Positions 36,886-46,074 of a DNA stretch of 64,000 bases are shown here, in pieces. The notes beneath the pieces were generated by a model. It was given only the letters and a program-made list of their open reading frames with translations. It was not told where the DNA came from and did no database searches. The stretch is taken from assembly GCF_900143065.1 (NCBI RefSeq), contig NZ_FRCX01000015.1, forward strand, positions 62,001 through 126,000. Reading direction: 5' to 3'. Numbering within the stretch: position 1 is the stretch's first letter; each line of letters opens with the position of its first letter. The position numbers and the translations under genes were made by a program. Source of the DNA: Duganella sacchari. GTDB taxonomy: Bacteria > Pseudomonadota > Gammaproteobacteria > Burkholderiales > Burkholderiaceae_D.

Positions 36886-38595
36886 ATGTTAGCCCAACAA
36901 AAACAAGATATCACCGCCCTGTTCCAGGCCGCCCTCGCCCCGATTCTGACCGGCACCGAAGTGGTTGCCAACGTCGTGCTGGAGCGACCACGCGATCCGT
37001 CCCACGGCGACGTGGCGTGCAACATCGCGATGCAGTTGGCCAAACAGCTCAAAATGAATCCGCGCGAACTGGCCACCAGGCTGGTGGATGCGCTGCTGGC
37101 CGACCCGGCCCGCAACGGCCTGATCGACGCTGCGGAAATCGCCGGCCCAGGCTTCATCAACCTGCGCGTGAGCGCGGCCGCCAAGCAGGCAGTGGTCAAG
37201 AGCGTGCTGGCGCAAGGCGCCGCCTACGGCCAGGCCAGCGCCGGTGCAGGCAAGAAAGTCATCATTGAATTCGTCTCGGCCAACCCGACCGGTCCGCTGC
37301 ACGTGGGCCACGGCCGCCAGGCGGCGCTGGGCGACGCGTTGTCGTCGCTGTTCGTTTCGCAGGGCTACGATGTGACCCGCGAGTTCTACTACAACGACGC
37401 CGGCGTACAGATCCAGACCCTGGCCAACTCGGTGCAGGCGCGCCTGCGCGGCTTCAAGCCGGGCGACGCGCAATGGCCGGAGTCGGCCTACAACGGCGAC
37501 TACATCGCCGACATCGCCGAAGACTTCAAACAGAAGAAAACCGTATCGGCCTCCGACGGTTCGCCAGCCACCGCCTCGGGCGACGTGGAAGACATCGAAT
37601 CGATCCGCGCCTTTGCCGTGACCTATCTGCGTAACGAGCAGGACATCGACCTGCAAGCGTTCGGCGTCAAGTTCGACAACTACTACCTCGAGTCCTCGCT
37701 GTACGCAGACGGCAAGGTGGACGCCGCCGTCGACATGCTGAACAAATCCGGCAAGACCTACGAAGAAGAAGGCGCGCTGTGGCTGCGCACCGAAGACTAC
37801 GGCGACGACAAGAACCGCGTGATGCGCAAGAAGGACGGCACCTACACCTACTTCGTGCCGGACGTGGCCTACCACATCGTCAAATTCCAGCGCGGCTTCA
37901 CGCAAGCGATCAACGTTCAGGGTTCCGACCACCACGGCACCATCGCCCGCGTGCGCGCCGGCCTGCAGGCAGTCAACGTCGGCATCCCGCAAGGCTACCC
38001 GGACTACGTGCTGCACAAAATGGTCACCGTGATGAAGGGCGGCGAAGAGGTCAAGATCTCCAAGCGTGCCGGTTCCTACGTCACCTTGCGCGACCTGATC
38101 GAATGGTCGGGCGGCGGCGAGATCGAGAAAGGCCGCGACGCCGTGCGCTTCTTCCTGATCTCGCGTAAAGCCGACACCGAATTCGTGTTCGACGTTGACG
38201 TCGCACTGAAGACCTCGGACGAAAACCCGGTTTATTACGTGCAGTACGCCCACGCGCGTATCTGCCGCATGCTGGAACAGTGGACCGGCGATGAAGCCGC
38301 GCTGGCCAACGTCGACCTGTCGCCACTGACCGCGCCAACCGAAGCGGCGCTGCTGGCCACCCTGGCTGCCTACCCGGAAACGCTGGCGCGCGCGCAGGCG
38401 GAACTGGGTCCGCACCAGATCGCGTTCTACCTGCGCGACCTGGCCGCCAACCTGCACAGTTTCTACTTCGCCGAACGCGTGCTGGTCGACGACGAAGCCC
38501 TGAAGGCCGCGCGTATCGCCCTGATGGTCGCGACCCGCCAGGTGCTGCGCAACGGCCTGGCGCTGATCGGCGTTTCGGCTCCCAACAAAATGTAA
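36886..38595 (+). CDS. argS: Arginyl-tRNA synthetase
   Basis: A 569-residue class I synthetase that charges tRNA-Arg. It has the N-terminal Add1 domain (about 1-110), the HIGH motif as His139-Val-Gly-His142 within SANPTGPLHVGHGRQ, and a KMSK-like loop at residues 390-393 (KISK). The C-terminal DALR anticodon-binding domain is complete (ILR-type VATRQVLRNGLALIG...PNKM end). It leads a run of same-strand genes that continues to 43031. Confidence 0.98.
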   Translation: MLAQQKQDITALFQAALAPILTGTEVVANVVLERPRDPSHGDVACNIAMQLAKQLKMNPRELATRLVDALLADPARNGLIDAAEIAGPGFINLRVSAAAKQAVVKSVLAQGAAYGQASAGAGKKVIIEFVSANPTGPLHVGHGRQAALGDALSSLFVSQGYDVTREFYYNDAGVQIQTLANSVQARLRGFKPGDAQWPESAYNGDYIADIAEDFKQKKTVSASDGSPATASGDVEDIESIRAFAVTYLRNEQDIDLQAFGVKFDNYYLESSLYADGKVDAAVDMLNKSGKTYEEEGALWLRTEDYGDDKNRVMRKKDGTYTYFVPDVAYHIVKFQRGFTQAINVQGSDHHGTIARVRAGLQAVNVGIPQGYPDYVLHKMVTVMKGGEEVKISKRAGSYVTLRDLIEWSGGGEIEKGRDAVRFFLISRKADTEFVFDVDVALKTSDENPVYYVQYAHARICRMLEQWTGDEAALANVDLSPLTAPTEAALLATLAAYPETLARAQAELGPHQIAFYLRDLAANLHSFYFAERVLVDDEALKAARIALMVATRQVLRNGLALIGVSAPNKM

Positions 38596-38616
38596 TTGCG
38601 AAGGACATCCCGCACA

Positions 38617-39339
38617 ATGAATTTCCGCTCCAGCTTTACTCCACGTTCGCAACAGCAGGGCAATACTTTCGTCGGCATCGTTATCGGTCTGGTCATCGGC
38701 CTAAGTATCGCTGTCGTCGTCGCACTGATGATTACCAAAGGCTCGACGCCGTTCACGGACAAGGGCCATCCGAGCAAGGCAGCGGAACCGACTGCGGGAC
38801 AGGTCGCCGATCCTAACAAGCCGATGTACGGCAACAAGGATGCGGCGCGCGAAGCGGCCAAGGACTTCAACAAGGACCAGCAGCCAGCAACCGCGGTAAC
38901 GCCGGCGCCAACCGCACCTGCGGTACCGGCGGCGCCGTCCAAGCCGGCAGCCGACCAGCTGCAAGCGATGGTCGACAAGATCCAGGGCACGCCAGCACCG
39001 GCGGCAAAGCCGGCGCCTGCGGCCGCGCCTAACGCGGCCAACGTCACGCCGCAGCCGGCCGCCAAAGCCGCACCGGCCGCCGACGCAGCCGCCGGCGACG
39101 ACAAATTCATCTACTACCTGCAAGCGGGCGCCTTCCGTGAAGTGGCCGATGCAGAAAACGCCCGTGCCAAGCTGGCCTTGCTGGGCTTTGAAGCCAATAT
39201 TTCGGACCGCTCCACCGACACCGGCGTGCTGCATCGTGTACGCCTGGGTCCTTACAACCAGGTGGAAACCATGAACAAGGTCCGTGGCAAACTGTCTGAA
39301 AACGGCATTGACGTTGCCGTCGTCCGCAACCAGAAATAA
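38617..39339 (+). CDS. SPOR domain membrane protein (FtsN-like)
   Basis: A 240-residue protein: a short cytoplasmic head, one membrane helix at about 18-42 (VGIVIGLVIGLSIAVVVALM), a long Ala/Pro/Lys linker, and a C-terminal SPOR domain (FIYYLQAGAFREVADAENAR ... VRLGPYNQVETMNKVRGKL). SPOR domains bind denuded glycan strands at the division septum, and the layout is that of FtsN. The start ATG at 38617 is favoured over a TTG seven codons upstream; an AAGGA ribosome site is present. It directly follows argS, the position of the FtsN-like gene in many betaproteobacteria. Confidence 0.9.
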   Translation: MNFRSSFTPRSQQQGNTFVGIVIGLVIGLSIAVVVALMITKGSTPFTDKGHPSKAAEPTAGQVADPNKPMYGNKDAAREAAKDFNKDQQPATAVTPAPTAPAVPAAPSKPAADQLQAMVDKIQGTPAPAAKPAPAAAPNAANVTPQPAAKAAPAADAAAGDDKFIYYLQAGAFREVADAENARAKLALLGFEANISDRSTDTGVLHRVRLGPYNQVETMNKVRGKLSENGIDVAVVRNQK

Positions 39340-39353
39340 CCCAAGGAGTAACG

Positions 39354-40028
39354 ATGCGCTTCCTGAAATTCGCCCTGACCGCTTTCGCGCTGAGCGCAGT
39401 CGCACTGACTGCCTCGGCCTCTCCCGCCGATCCAAAGAACGGCGTGGAGTACAAAACGCTGAAAGCGCCGCAAGCTGTGGACACCGGCAAAAAAGTCGAG
39501 ATCATCGAGTTCTTCGACTACGCCTGCCCGCATTGCGCCGCCTTCGACAGCGCGTTGGGCGCCTGGGTGAAAAAACAGGGCGACAACATTGTCTTCAAGC
39601 GCATGCACATCTCGCGTCCGGGCACCGACCTGCCGCAGGAAAAAATGTTCTTCACGCTGGAAGCCATGGGCGTGCTGACGCCTGAACTGCACGCCAAAGC
39701 CTTCAACGAAATCCACGTCAACCACAATCCGCTGCGCCGCGACGAACAGGTATTCGAGTTCATCGCCAAGCAAGGCGTGGACAAGCAGAAGTTCATCGAC
39801 ACCTACCGTGGCTTCGGCGTCGCGGGCCGCGTGCGCAAGTCGGTATCGATGATGGATGCCTACGAAATCGACTCCTGGCCGACGCTGACCGTGGACGGCA
39901 AATACCAGACCTCCCCGACCATGGCCGACGCTGAAAAGCAGTCCGCCACCACCGAAGCGCAGCTGCATGGTGAAGTGACGCAGGTGCTGGACGCGCTGGT
40001 CACCAAAGCCAAGGCAGAGAAGAAGTAG
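39354..40028 (+). CDS. dsbA: DsbA-type thiol:disulfide oxidoreductase, periplasmic
   Basis: A 224-residue exported protein (signal peptide MRFLKFALTAFALSAVALTASA) with a thioredoxin fold and the active site Cys58-Pro-His-Cys61 (FFDYACPHCAAFD), followed by the helical insert of DsbA and the cis-Pro segment DSWPTLTVDG. It introduces disulfides into exported proteins. The spacing to the SPOR gene (14 bases, with AAGGAG) and to the next gene (2 bases) indicates an operon. No dsbB is in the window. Confidence 0.94.
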   Translation: MRFLKFALTAFALSAVALTASASPADPKNGVEYKTLKAPQAVDTGKKVEIIEFFDYACPHCAAFDSALGAWVKKQGDNIVFKRMHISRPGTDLPQEKMFFTLEAMGVLTPELHAKAFNEIHVNHNPLRRDEQVFEFIAKQGVDKQKFIDTYRGFGVAGRVRKSVSMMDAYEIDSWPTLTVDGKYQTSPTMADAEKQSATTEAQLHGEVTQVLDALVTKAKAEKK

Positions 40029-40030
40029 AC

Positions 40031-40810
40031 ATGACGCCTTTGCGCGTCTTCATCACCGGCGCTTCCAGCGGCCTGGGCGCCGCGCTGGCCCGCCAGTATG
40101 CGGCGCAAGGCGCCACCCTCGGCCTGCTGGCCCGGCGTGGCGAAGTCCTCGCCGATTTCATCGCCACACTGCCCAACGCGCAGCAGCACCGCGCCTATCC
40201 GGTGGATGTGCGCGACCATGCCGCCATCAACGCCGCTGCGCAGGCCTTCCTCGCGCACGCGGGCGGTGTCGATGTGGTGATCGCCAATGCCGGCGTGTCA
40301 GCCGGCACGCTCACGGAACACGCGGAAGACATCGCCGTGTTTGCCGACATTATCAACACCAATGTGATCGCCACCGCAGCCACCTTCTCGCCATTCATCG
40401 CTGCCATGCGCGCGCAGCGCACGCCGGGCCGGCTGGTGGGCATCGGCAGTGTGGCCGGCATCCGTGGCCTGCCAGGCGCCGAAGCGTACAGCGCCTCCAA
40501 GGCTGCCGTCATCAGCTACTGCGAATCACTGCGGCTGGAGATGAAGCCATATGGCATCCGCGTCGTGACCATCTGCCCCGGCTACATCGATACACCGATG
40601 ACGCAGGGGAATCCCTACCCCATGCCGTTCCTGATGGCGCCTGAAAAATTTGCCGCTGTCGCCGCCGGTGTTATCAGCGCTGGCCGCAGCTACGCCGTCA
40701 TCCCGTGGCAAATGGGCATTGTCGCCAAGCTGCTGCGCATGCTGCCGAACGTGGTCTACGATTTGGCCTTCAGCAAAGCGCCGCACAAACCCCGTAAAAC
40801 AGCATCATGA
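40031..40810 (+). CDS. Short-chain dehydrogenase/reductase
   Basis: A 259-residue classical SDR: cofactor motif TGASSGLGAALARQYA, NAG motif (VIANAGVS), catalytic Ser in GIGSVAGIRG and the YSASK motif (EAYSASKAAV). The DVRDHA segment at the second beta strand end suggests NADP or NAD use but does not settle it. The substrate is unknown. It is packed between dsbA and birA, overlapping birA by four bases. Confidence 0.93.
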   Translation: MTPLRVFITGASSGLGAALARQYAAQGATLGLLARRGEVLADFIATLPNAQQHRAYPVDVRDHAAINAAAQAFLAHAGGVDVVIANAGVSAGTLTEHAEDIAVFADIINTNVIATAATFSPFIAAMRAQRTPGRLVGIGSVAGIRGLPGAEAYSASKAAVISYCESLRLEMKPYGIRVVTICPGYIDTPMTQGNPYPMPFLMAPEKFAAVAAGVISAGRSYAVIPWQMGIVAKLLRMLPNVVYDLAFSKAPHKPRKTAS

Positions 40811-41595
40811 ATAATTTATCCGCCGCCGCGATCAGCGCCCATTGCGCCACCTCCGCCAGCCATATCGCGATTGAAACCGTCGCCGAAACCGGCTCCACCA
40901 ATGCCGACCTGCTGGCGCGCATCGGCACGCTGCCAGGCCCGGTGCTGCGCATCGCGGAAAACCAGACCGCCGGCCGTGGCCGCGCCGGCCGCAGCTGGCT
41001 GTCCAGACCTGGCGCCGCGCTGATGTTCTCGCTGGCCTGGCGCTTCAAAGGCCCGCTGCACAATATGTCCGGCCTGCCGATGGCGGTGGGCGTGGCGCTG
41101 GCCGAAACCATCGTTTCGCTGGGTGTGCCGGTACAGATCAAATGGCCCAACGACCTGCTGCGCGACGGCGCCAAGCTGGCCGGCATTTTGGTCGAAACGC
41201 AGAAGACCGATGACGCCATCTGGGCCGTGATCGGCTGTGGACTCAACCTGCTGATGCCGGACGAACTGGAAGCGCAGATCGGCCGCGAAGTGGCAAGCGC
41301 GCCATGGCTGGCGCAGATGGACCGCAACCAGCTGATGGCGGCCCTGCTCGGCCGCCTGGCCGCCGTGCTGGCCGAATTCGACGATACCGGCTTCGCCCCA
41401 TTCACGGAGCGCTGGAACGCGCTGCATGCGTGGCATGGCAAGGACGTGGTCCTGCTGGACAACGGCGCCGTGATGCAGCAAGGCCGCGCCGCCGGCGTGG
41501 ACGCCATCGGCCGCCTGCTGCTGGATACGGACCAGGGCCGCGTTGAAATCCTTTCTGGCGACGTCTCGCTGCGTTTATCGGGAACACAACCATGA
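40807..41595 (+). CDS. birA: Biotin--[acetyl-CoA-carboxylase] ligase, single-domain
   Basis: A 262-residue group I biotin protein ligase that activates biotin and attaches it to acetyl-CoA carboxylase carrier protein. The motif GRGRAGRSWLS near residues 58-68 binds biotinyl-AMP, and KWPNDLL and GCGLN follow as usual. There is no N-terminal helix-turn-helix, so unlike E. coli BirA it should not act as a repressor. It overlaps its neighbours by four bases on both sides (ATGA). Confidence 0.95.
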   Translation: MNNLSAAAISAHCATSASHIAIETVAETGSTNADLLARIGTLPGPVLRIAENQTAGRGRAGRSWLSRPGAALMFSLAWRFKGPLHNMSGLPMAVGVALAETIVSLGVPVQIKWPNDLLRDGAKLAGILVETQKTDDAIWAVIGCGLNLLMPDELEAQIGREVASAPWLAQMDRNQLMAALLGRLAAVLAEFDDTGFAPFTERWNALHAWHGKDVVLLDNGAVMQQGRAAGVDAIGRLLLDTDQGRVEILSGDVSLRLSGTQP

Positions 41596-42344
41596 TCTTG
41601 CTAATCGATGCTGGCAACACCCGCGTCAAATGGGCGCTGGCCACGGCGGACATGCCACTGGGCGCATGGATCGACAGCGGCGCCGTCACCCACGCCGACA
41701 TGCCGCAACTGGAACTGGCCTGGTGCGAAGCCGCCGCCACCCATGGCGTCGAGCGCGTACTGATCGCCAACGTGGCGGGCAACGCACTGCGCGTGCAGCT
41801 GGAATATGTGCTGCAACGCTGCCTGCCCGATCTGCCGCTGGAGTGGTTTGCCTCGCTGCCCGCACTGGCCGGCCTGACCAACGGCTACCGCAACCCCGGC
41901 CAGTTGGGCTGCGACCGTTTTGCCGCCGCCATTGCCGGCCATATGCTGGCGCCGGACCTGCCCGTCATCGTGGTCAACTGCGGCACCGCCACCACCATCG
42001 ATGCGGTAACGGCGGACGGCGTTTTCCTCGGCGGGATGATCTTGCCCGGCCTGGGCCTGATGGCCAGCTCGCTGGCGCGCAATACCGCCCAGTTGCCGCA
42101 GATCGCACAAGACGGTAAGCTGCCAGATGGATTTGCCGACAATACCGACGACGCCATCCTGAGCGGCATTCTGGCCGCGCAAGGCGGCGCCATCGAACAT
42201 GCCTGCGCCCGGCACCACGCGACCGAGTGCATCATTTCCGGCGGCGCGGCGCCCTACATTGCGCCCATGCTGAAAGTGCCGTACCGTATCGTTGAAAACA
42301 TTGTACTGATCGGATTACACGCTGCCGTCAGCAGCGCCGAATAA
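41592..42344 (+). CDS. coaX: Type III pantothenate kinase
   Basis: A 250-residue ASKHA-fold kinase for the first step of coenzyme A synthesis. The phosphate-1 loop is LIDAGNTRVKWA at the N-terminus, and the phosphate-2 region is NCGTATTIDAV near residue 130, with the pantothenate-site segment NPGQLGCDRFAAA before it. The birA-coaX pairing is common in betaproteobacteria. Confidence 0.96.
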   Translation: MILLIDAGNTRVKWALATADMPLGAWIDSGAVTHADMPQLELAWCEAAATHGVERVLIANVAGNALRVQLEYVLQRCLPDLPLEWFASLPALAGLTNGYRNPGQLGCDRFAAAIAGHMLAPDLPVIVVNCGTATTIDAVTADGVFLGGMILPGLGLMASSLARNTAQLPQIAQDGKLPDGFADNTDDAILSGILAAQGGAIEHACARHHATECIISGGAAPYIAPMLKVPYRIVENIVLIGLHAAVSSAE

Positions 42345-42356
42345 GAGGAAAGCCCT

Positions 42357-43031
42357 GTGCTGAAGTTTATTTTCTGGTCCCTGCTCGCTGTGAACGCCGC
42401 GCTGTTCGCGTATGGACGCGGCTACCTGGGCCACTTCAGCGGCAACGAGCACGAACCGGAGCGCCTGCTCAACCAGCTCAACGCCGACAAGCTGGCCATC
42501 ATCCCGGCCGACAAAGCCAATGCGGCCAGCGTCGCCGCCACCGCGCCGGCTGCGCCCGAGATCAAGCCGGAAGCTTGCGTGGAAGTCGCCAGCTTCGTGC
42601 TGGCCGATGCGCGCCGTTTTGAAAACCAGCTGGAGGCGCTGAAACTGGGCGACCGGCAGTCGCGCCACAACCTGCCTGGCAGCGAGGTATCGAGCTATAT
42701 CGTTTATATTCCACCGCAAGGCAGCAAGGAAGGCGCGGACAAAAAGGCCGGCGAACTGCGCGCGCTGGGAGTGACCAACTACTTCATCATGTCCGACAAT
42801 TCGCCGCTGCGCTGGGGGATCTCGCTGGGCGTGTTCAAGACCGAGGGTGCAGCACAGAACCAGCTGGCGGCGCTCATGAAGCAAGGCGTGCGGACCGCGC
42901 GCATTGCACCCCGTATGAGCGGCAGCAAGCTGCTGGCCTTCCAGTTCCGCGACGTCGATCCGGAACTGAAAGCGAAACTGGAAAAAATCCGCGCCGGCTT
43001 CCCGAACGCGGACATCCGCAGCTGCAAATAG
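42357..43031 (+). CDS. SPOR domain membrane protein
   Basis: A 224-residue protein beginning with a GTG that has an AGAGGAAA ribosome site. It has one N-terminal membrane helix (KFIFWSLLAVNAALFAYG) and a C-terminal SPOR-type domain (SSYIVYIPPQGSKEGADKKA ... WGISLGVFKTEGAAQNQLAA). It follows coaX by 12 bases. It converges on rlpA, which also carries a SPOR domain. Confidence 0.85.
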   Translation: MLKFIFWSLLAVNAALFAYGRGYLGHFSGNEHEPERLLNQLNADKLAIIPADKANAASVAATAPAAPEIKPEACVEVASFVLADARRFENQLEALKLGDRQSRHNLPGSEVSSYIVYIPPQGSKEGADKKAGELRALGVTNYFIMSDNSPLRWGISLGVFKTEGAAQNQLAALMKQGVRTARIAPRMSGSKLLAFQFRDVDPELKAKLEKIRAGFPNADIRSCK

Positions 43032-43043
43032 ATCGGTTTAAAT

Positions 43044-44171
43044 TCAGCGCTGAACCACGATGGGTTTGAGGCCCAGCGACGAAGGCAGCCCTTGTGCCGC
43101 CTGCTGCGCTTCCTGGCGGCTCGCATACGGACCGCCGAACAGGCGGAACACCGAACCGCCCTGCACCACTTCCAGGCCATTCAGCTTGCTGGTCAGCTTG
43201 GCGCGTATCGCTTCCGCATTTTCCGCGCGTGAGTAGGCGCCCAGTTGCAGATAGAAGCCGCCCGCCGCAGCCGGTGCTGGCGCCGCATAATCCGACGGCG
43301 CGCGATCAGCGAGCATGAGCGTTTCGATATCTTTCGGTGTCCCAGCAGCGCTAGCTGGCGCGGACGGTGTCAGCACCAGCGGCTGATTGATCATGGTCGC
43401 GGTGACGGTAGGTGTCGGTGCACCGGACGCCTGCGTCAGACGGTCCTTGGGCTGCGGCGTCAGACGCGCTTTGGTGGTGCCGGAGACGCCTTCACGCGTG
43501 GCGAGAATACGGTCTATCTCTTCCGGCAGGATACGTTCAATCTTGAGCTCATGACTGCCCTTGCCCAGCAAGCCCAGTTTCAGCGCCGCGGTGTAAGACA
43601 CATCGATGGCGCGGTTGGCGTGGAATGGGCCGCGGTCATTGATACGCACAATGACGACGGCGCCACTCAGCATATTGGTCAGGCGTGCATACGATGGAAT
43701 TGGCAGCACCGGATGCGCAGCCGTCATCTTGTACATATCGTACAGCTCACCGGACGAGGTGCGCTGGCCATGGAATTTTTTGCCGTACCAGCTGCCCACG
43801 CCGATCTGCGTGAACGGCTGGTCGTCGGTGATCGGCGTATAGGTTTTGCCGAAGACGACGTAAGGGCGGTTTGAGCGTGGCAGCAGCGGATCATTGCGCA
43901 CATCGGCGTCCGGCGTTTCCATCAGATTGGGTGGTGGCGATTCGCCAGGGCCGTCGTCCTGGTAATAGCCGCCACGCCCCGAATTCGCGGGCGGCAGCAC
44001 CGGCAGCGAAGGATCGGCCTTGCCAGTGGAAGGCGCTTTGATGACCGGTCCCGTGGCCGTCACAGGACGTGGCGATGGCTGGTTGGCCACCGGCGCCGTG
44101 CCGCAGCCGGCCAGCGCCAGCGCCGCCGCCATGGCCGGCAGCTTCAGGAGATGATTACGTTGCAGGCGCAT
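43044..44171 (-). CDS. rlpA: Septal ring lytic transglycosylase RlpA, lipoprotein
   Basis: A 375-residue lipoprotein: lipobox LALAGCGTA, a Pro/Ser linker, the double-psi beta-barrel RlpA domain (QIGVGSWYGKKFHGQRTSSG ... AAHPVLPIPSYARLTN ... VRINDRGPFHANRAIDVS) and a C-terminal SPOR domain (GGFYLQLGAYSRAENAEAIR). RlpA cleaves denuded glycan at the septum. The ATG at 44171 is chosen for the lipoprotein signal; it overlaps the mrdA stop by 17 bases. It is the last gene of the mre/mrd operon. Confidence 0.95.
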   Translation of the reverse strand: MRLQRNHLLKLPAMAAALALAGCGTAPVANQPSPRPVTATGPVIKAPSTGKADPSLPVLPPANSGRGGYYQDDGPGESPPPNLMETPDADVRNDPLLPRSNRPYVVFGKTYTPITDDQPFTQIGVGSWYGKKFHGQRTSSGELYDMYKMTAAHPVLPIPSYARLTNMLSGAVVIVRINDRGPFHANRAIDVSYTAALKLGLLGKGSHELKIERILPEEIDRILATREGVSGTTKARLTPQPKDRLTQASGAPTPTVTATMINQPLVLTPSAPASAAGTPKDIETLMLADRAPSDYAAPAPAAAGGFYLQLGAYSRAENAEAIRAKLTSKLNGLEVVQGGSVFRLFGGPYASRQEAQQAAQGLPSSLGLKPIVVQR

Positions 44172-46074
44172 CGCTGGTCTCCGCTTCTTGTTTTTCCACT
44201 TTGTTCTTGTCCTTCTCCACCGGGCGTTTGCCAAGCAGGTAATAGTCGAGCGCCTTGCGTGCAATTGGCGCGGCCTGCTCGCCGCCCTTGCCGGCGTTTT
44301 CCACCACCATGGCCAGCACGATGCGCGGCTTGTCCACCGGCGCAAATGCGGTGAACAGCGCATTGTCGCGCAAGCGCTCGGCCAGTCTGGCGGCGTTGTA
44401 TTTCTCCCCCTTCTTGATCGTGATGATCTGCGCGGTGCCGGTCTTGCCGCCCACCGTGTAGCCTGCACCAGCAAAGGCGCGGTAGCCCGTTCCGCCTGGC
44501 TCGCTGGTCACGCCGACCATGGCGTTCTTGATGAAGTCGATGTTCTCCTGCTTGAGAGGGATGCGGTAACTCTCCTGCGCCACCGTCAGCTTACGCGCAT
44601 GCGAGGCGCCATCCTCCACAATTTTCACCAGGTGCGGCTTCATCACCACACCGTTATTGGCCAGATTGGCAACAGCGTGCGCGATCTGCAAAATGGTGTA
44701 GGCGTTAAGTCCGGAACCATTGCTGACCGAGATAGTATCACCACCGACCCAGCGTCCTGCCGCACCTTTGAAACGGTTGCGCTTCCATTCCGGCGAAGGC
44801 AAGGCGCCGGTCTTTTCGTTTTCCAGGTCGATGCCGGTCTTCTGGCCGAAGCCGAATGGCTGCATGAAATCGTGAATCGCATCGATGCCCAGGTCATGCC
44901 CCAGCGCGTAGTAATAGGTATTACACGAGACGATGATGGACTTGCGCATGTCCACCGAGCCATGGCCGCCGGCCAGGTCGTCGTTGAAGCGGTGGTTGCC
45001 CAGCACGTAGTAGCCCGGGTCATACGTCACCTGCGTTGGCGTGCGCTTGCCCAGTTCCAGCGCGGCCAGTGCCATGAAGGGCTTGAAGGTGGAACCCGGC
45101 GCATAAGTGCCGGCCAGCGGGCGGTTGAACATGGGCCGCGCCGCCGAGTTATTCAGCTCATCCCAGCTTTGCGCATCGATGCCATCAACGAACAGGTTGG
45201 GATCGTAACCGGGACGCGAGACGTAGGCGAGAATGTCGCCCGTTTCAGGATTGATCGCCACCATCGCGCCGCGCCGGTCGCCGAAAGCTTCTTCGACAAT
45301 TTTTTGCAGTTCAATGTCGATCGACAGTACCAGGTTGCTGCCTGCCGCCGGCGGCTTGCGCGACAACGTGCGTACCGCGCGGCCGCCGGCGGAGACTTCC
45401 ACTTCTTCGTAACCGGTCTGGCCGTGCAGCTGCTTCTCGTAGCTCTTCTCCAGCCCTTCCTTGCCGATATAGCTGCTGCCGCGGTAATTGGCCGCGTCGT
45501 CGCCGTCCTCCAGCGCATCGGCTTCGGCGCGGTTGACGCGGCCGATGTAGCCGATCACGTGCGAGGCCGTTTCGCCCAGCGGATACTGGCGGAACAGGCG
45601 TGCCTGCACCTCTACGCCAGGAAAGCGGAAATGCTGGGCACTGAAACGCGCGACTTCTTCGTCGGTGAGACGGGTGCGCAGCGGCACGCTCTCGAAACCT
45701 TTGGATTCTTCCAGCATTTTCTTGAAGCGCTTGCGGTCCTTGATATCGACCGCCACCAGCTTGGCCAGTTCGTCGATGGTTTCGTCCAGCGTGGAGGTCA
45801 GCTTGGACGGCGTAATCTCCAGCGTGTATGCCGAGTAGTTGCGGGCCAGGACCACGCCATTGCGGTCCAAAATCAGGCCGCGGTTCGGCACGATGGGCAC
45901 CAGGGAAATGCGGTTCTCTTCCGCTTTCACCGCAAAATCGCTGTACTTGATGATCTGCAGCCAGACAAAGCGCACCAGCAGCAGAAAGAAGCAAAGGAAT
46001 ACCAGGCCGCCCAGCACCGTGACGCGCAGACGGAACTCGCGCATTTCAACTTCGGTATCTTTAATTTCGGTCAT
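44155..46074 (-). CDS. mrdA: Penicillin-binding protein 2, second copy in the operon
   Basis: A 639-residue class B PBP, the transpeptidase of the rod elongation complex. It has a membrane anchor (about 17-40), the dimerisation/pedestal domain (NRISLVPIVPNRGLILDRNG) and the transpeptidase domain with Ser328 in GSTFK, the SCN motif in IIVSCNTYYY and KTGT. It is closely similar to the copy at 48320-50368 (most residues identical through the catalytic domain), with a shorter Lys/Glu-rich tail. It overlaps rodA at 46071 by four bases. Both copies keep every catalytic residue. Confidence 0.95.
   Translation of the reverse strand: MTEIKDTEVEMREFRLRVTVLGGLVFLCFFLLLVRFVWLQIIKYSDFAVKAEENRISLVPIVPNRGLILDRNGVVLARNYSAYTLEITPSKLTSTLDETIDELAKLVAVDIKDRKRFKKMLEESKGFESVPLRTRLTDEEVARFSAQHFRFPGVEVQARLFRQYPLGETASHVIGYIGRVNRAEADALEDGDDAANYRGSSYIGKEGLEKSYEKQLHGQTGYEEVEVSAGGRAVRTLSRKPPAAGSNLVLSIDIELQKIVEEAFGDRRGAMVAINPETGDILAYVSRPGYDPNLFVDGIDAQSWDELNNSAARPMFNRPLAGTYAPGSTFKPFMALAALELGKRTPTQVTYDPGYYVLGNHRFNDDLAGGHGSVDMRKSIIVSCNTYYYALGHDLGIDAIHDFMQPFGFGQKTGIDLENEKTGALPSPEWKRNRFKGAAGRWVGGDTISVSNGSGLNAYTILQIAHAVANLANNGVVMKPHLVKIVEDGASHARKLTVAQESYRIPLKQENIDFIKNAMVGVTSEPGGTGYRAFAGAGYTVGGKTGTAQIITIKKGEKYNAARLAERLRDNALFTAFAPVDKPRIVLAMVVENAGKGGEQAAPIARKALDYYLLGKRPVEKDKNKVEKQEAETSDAPAT

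Noticed and set aside
36889..38652. A 587-codon open frame antisense to argS
   Set aside because: Shadow frame of a complete argS.
40807..41595. BirA as a biotin repressor
   Set aside because: The protein starts directly with the ligase domain and lacks the N-terminal DNA-binding helix-turn-helix.
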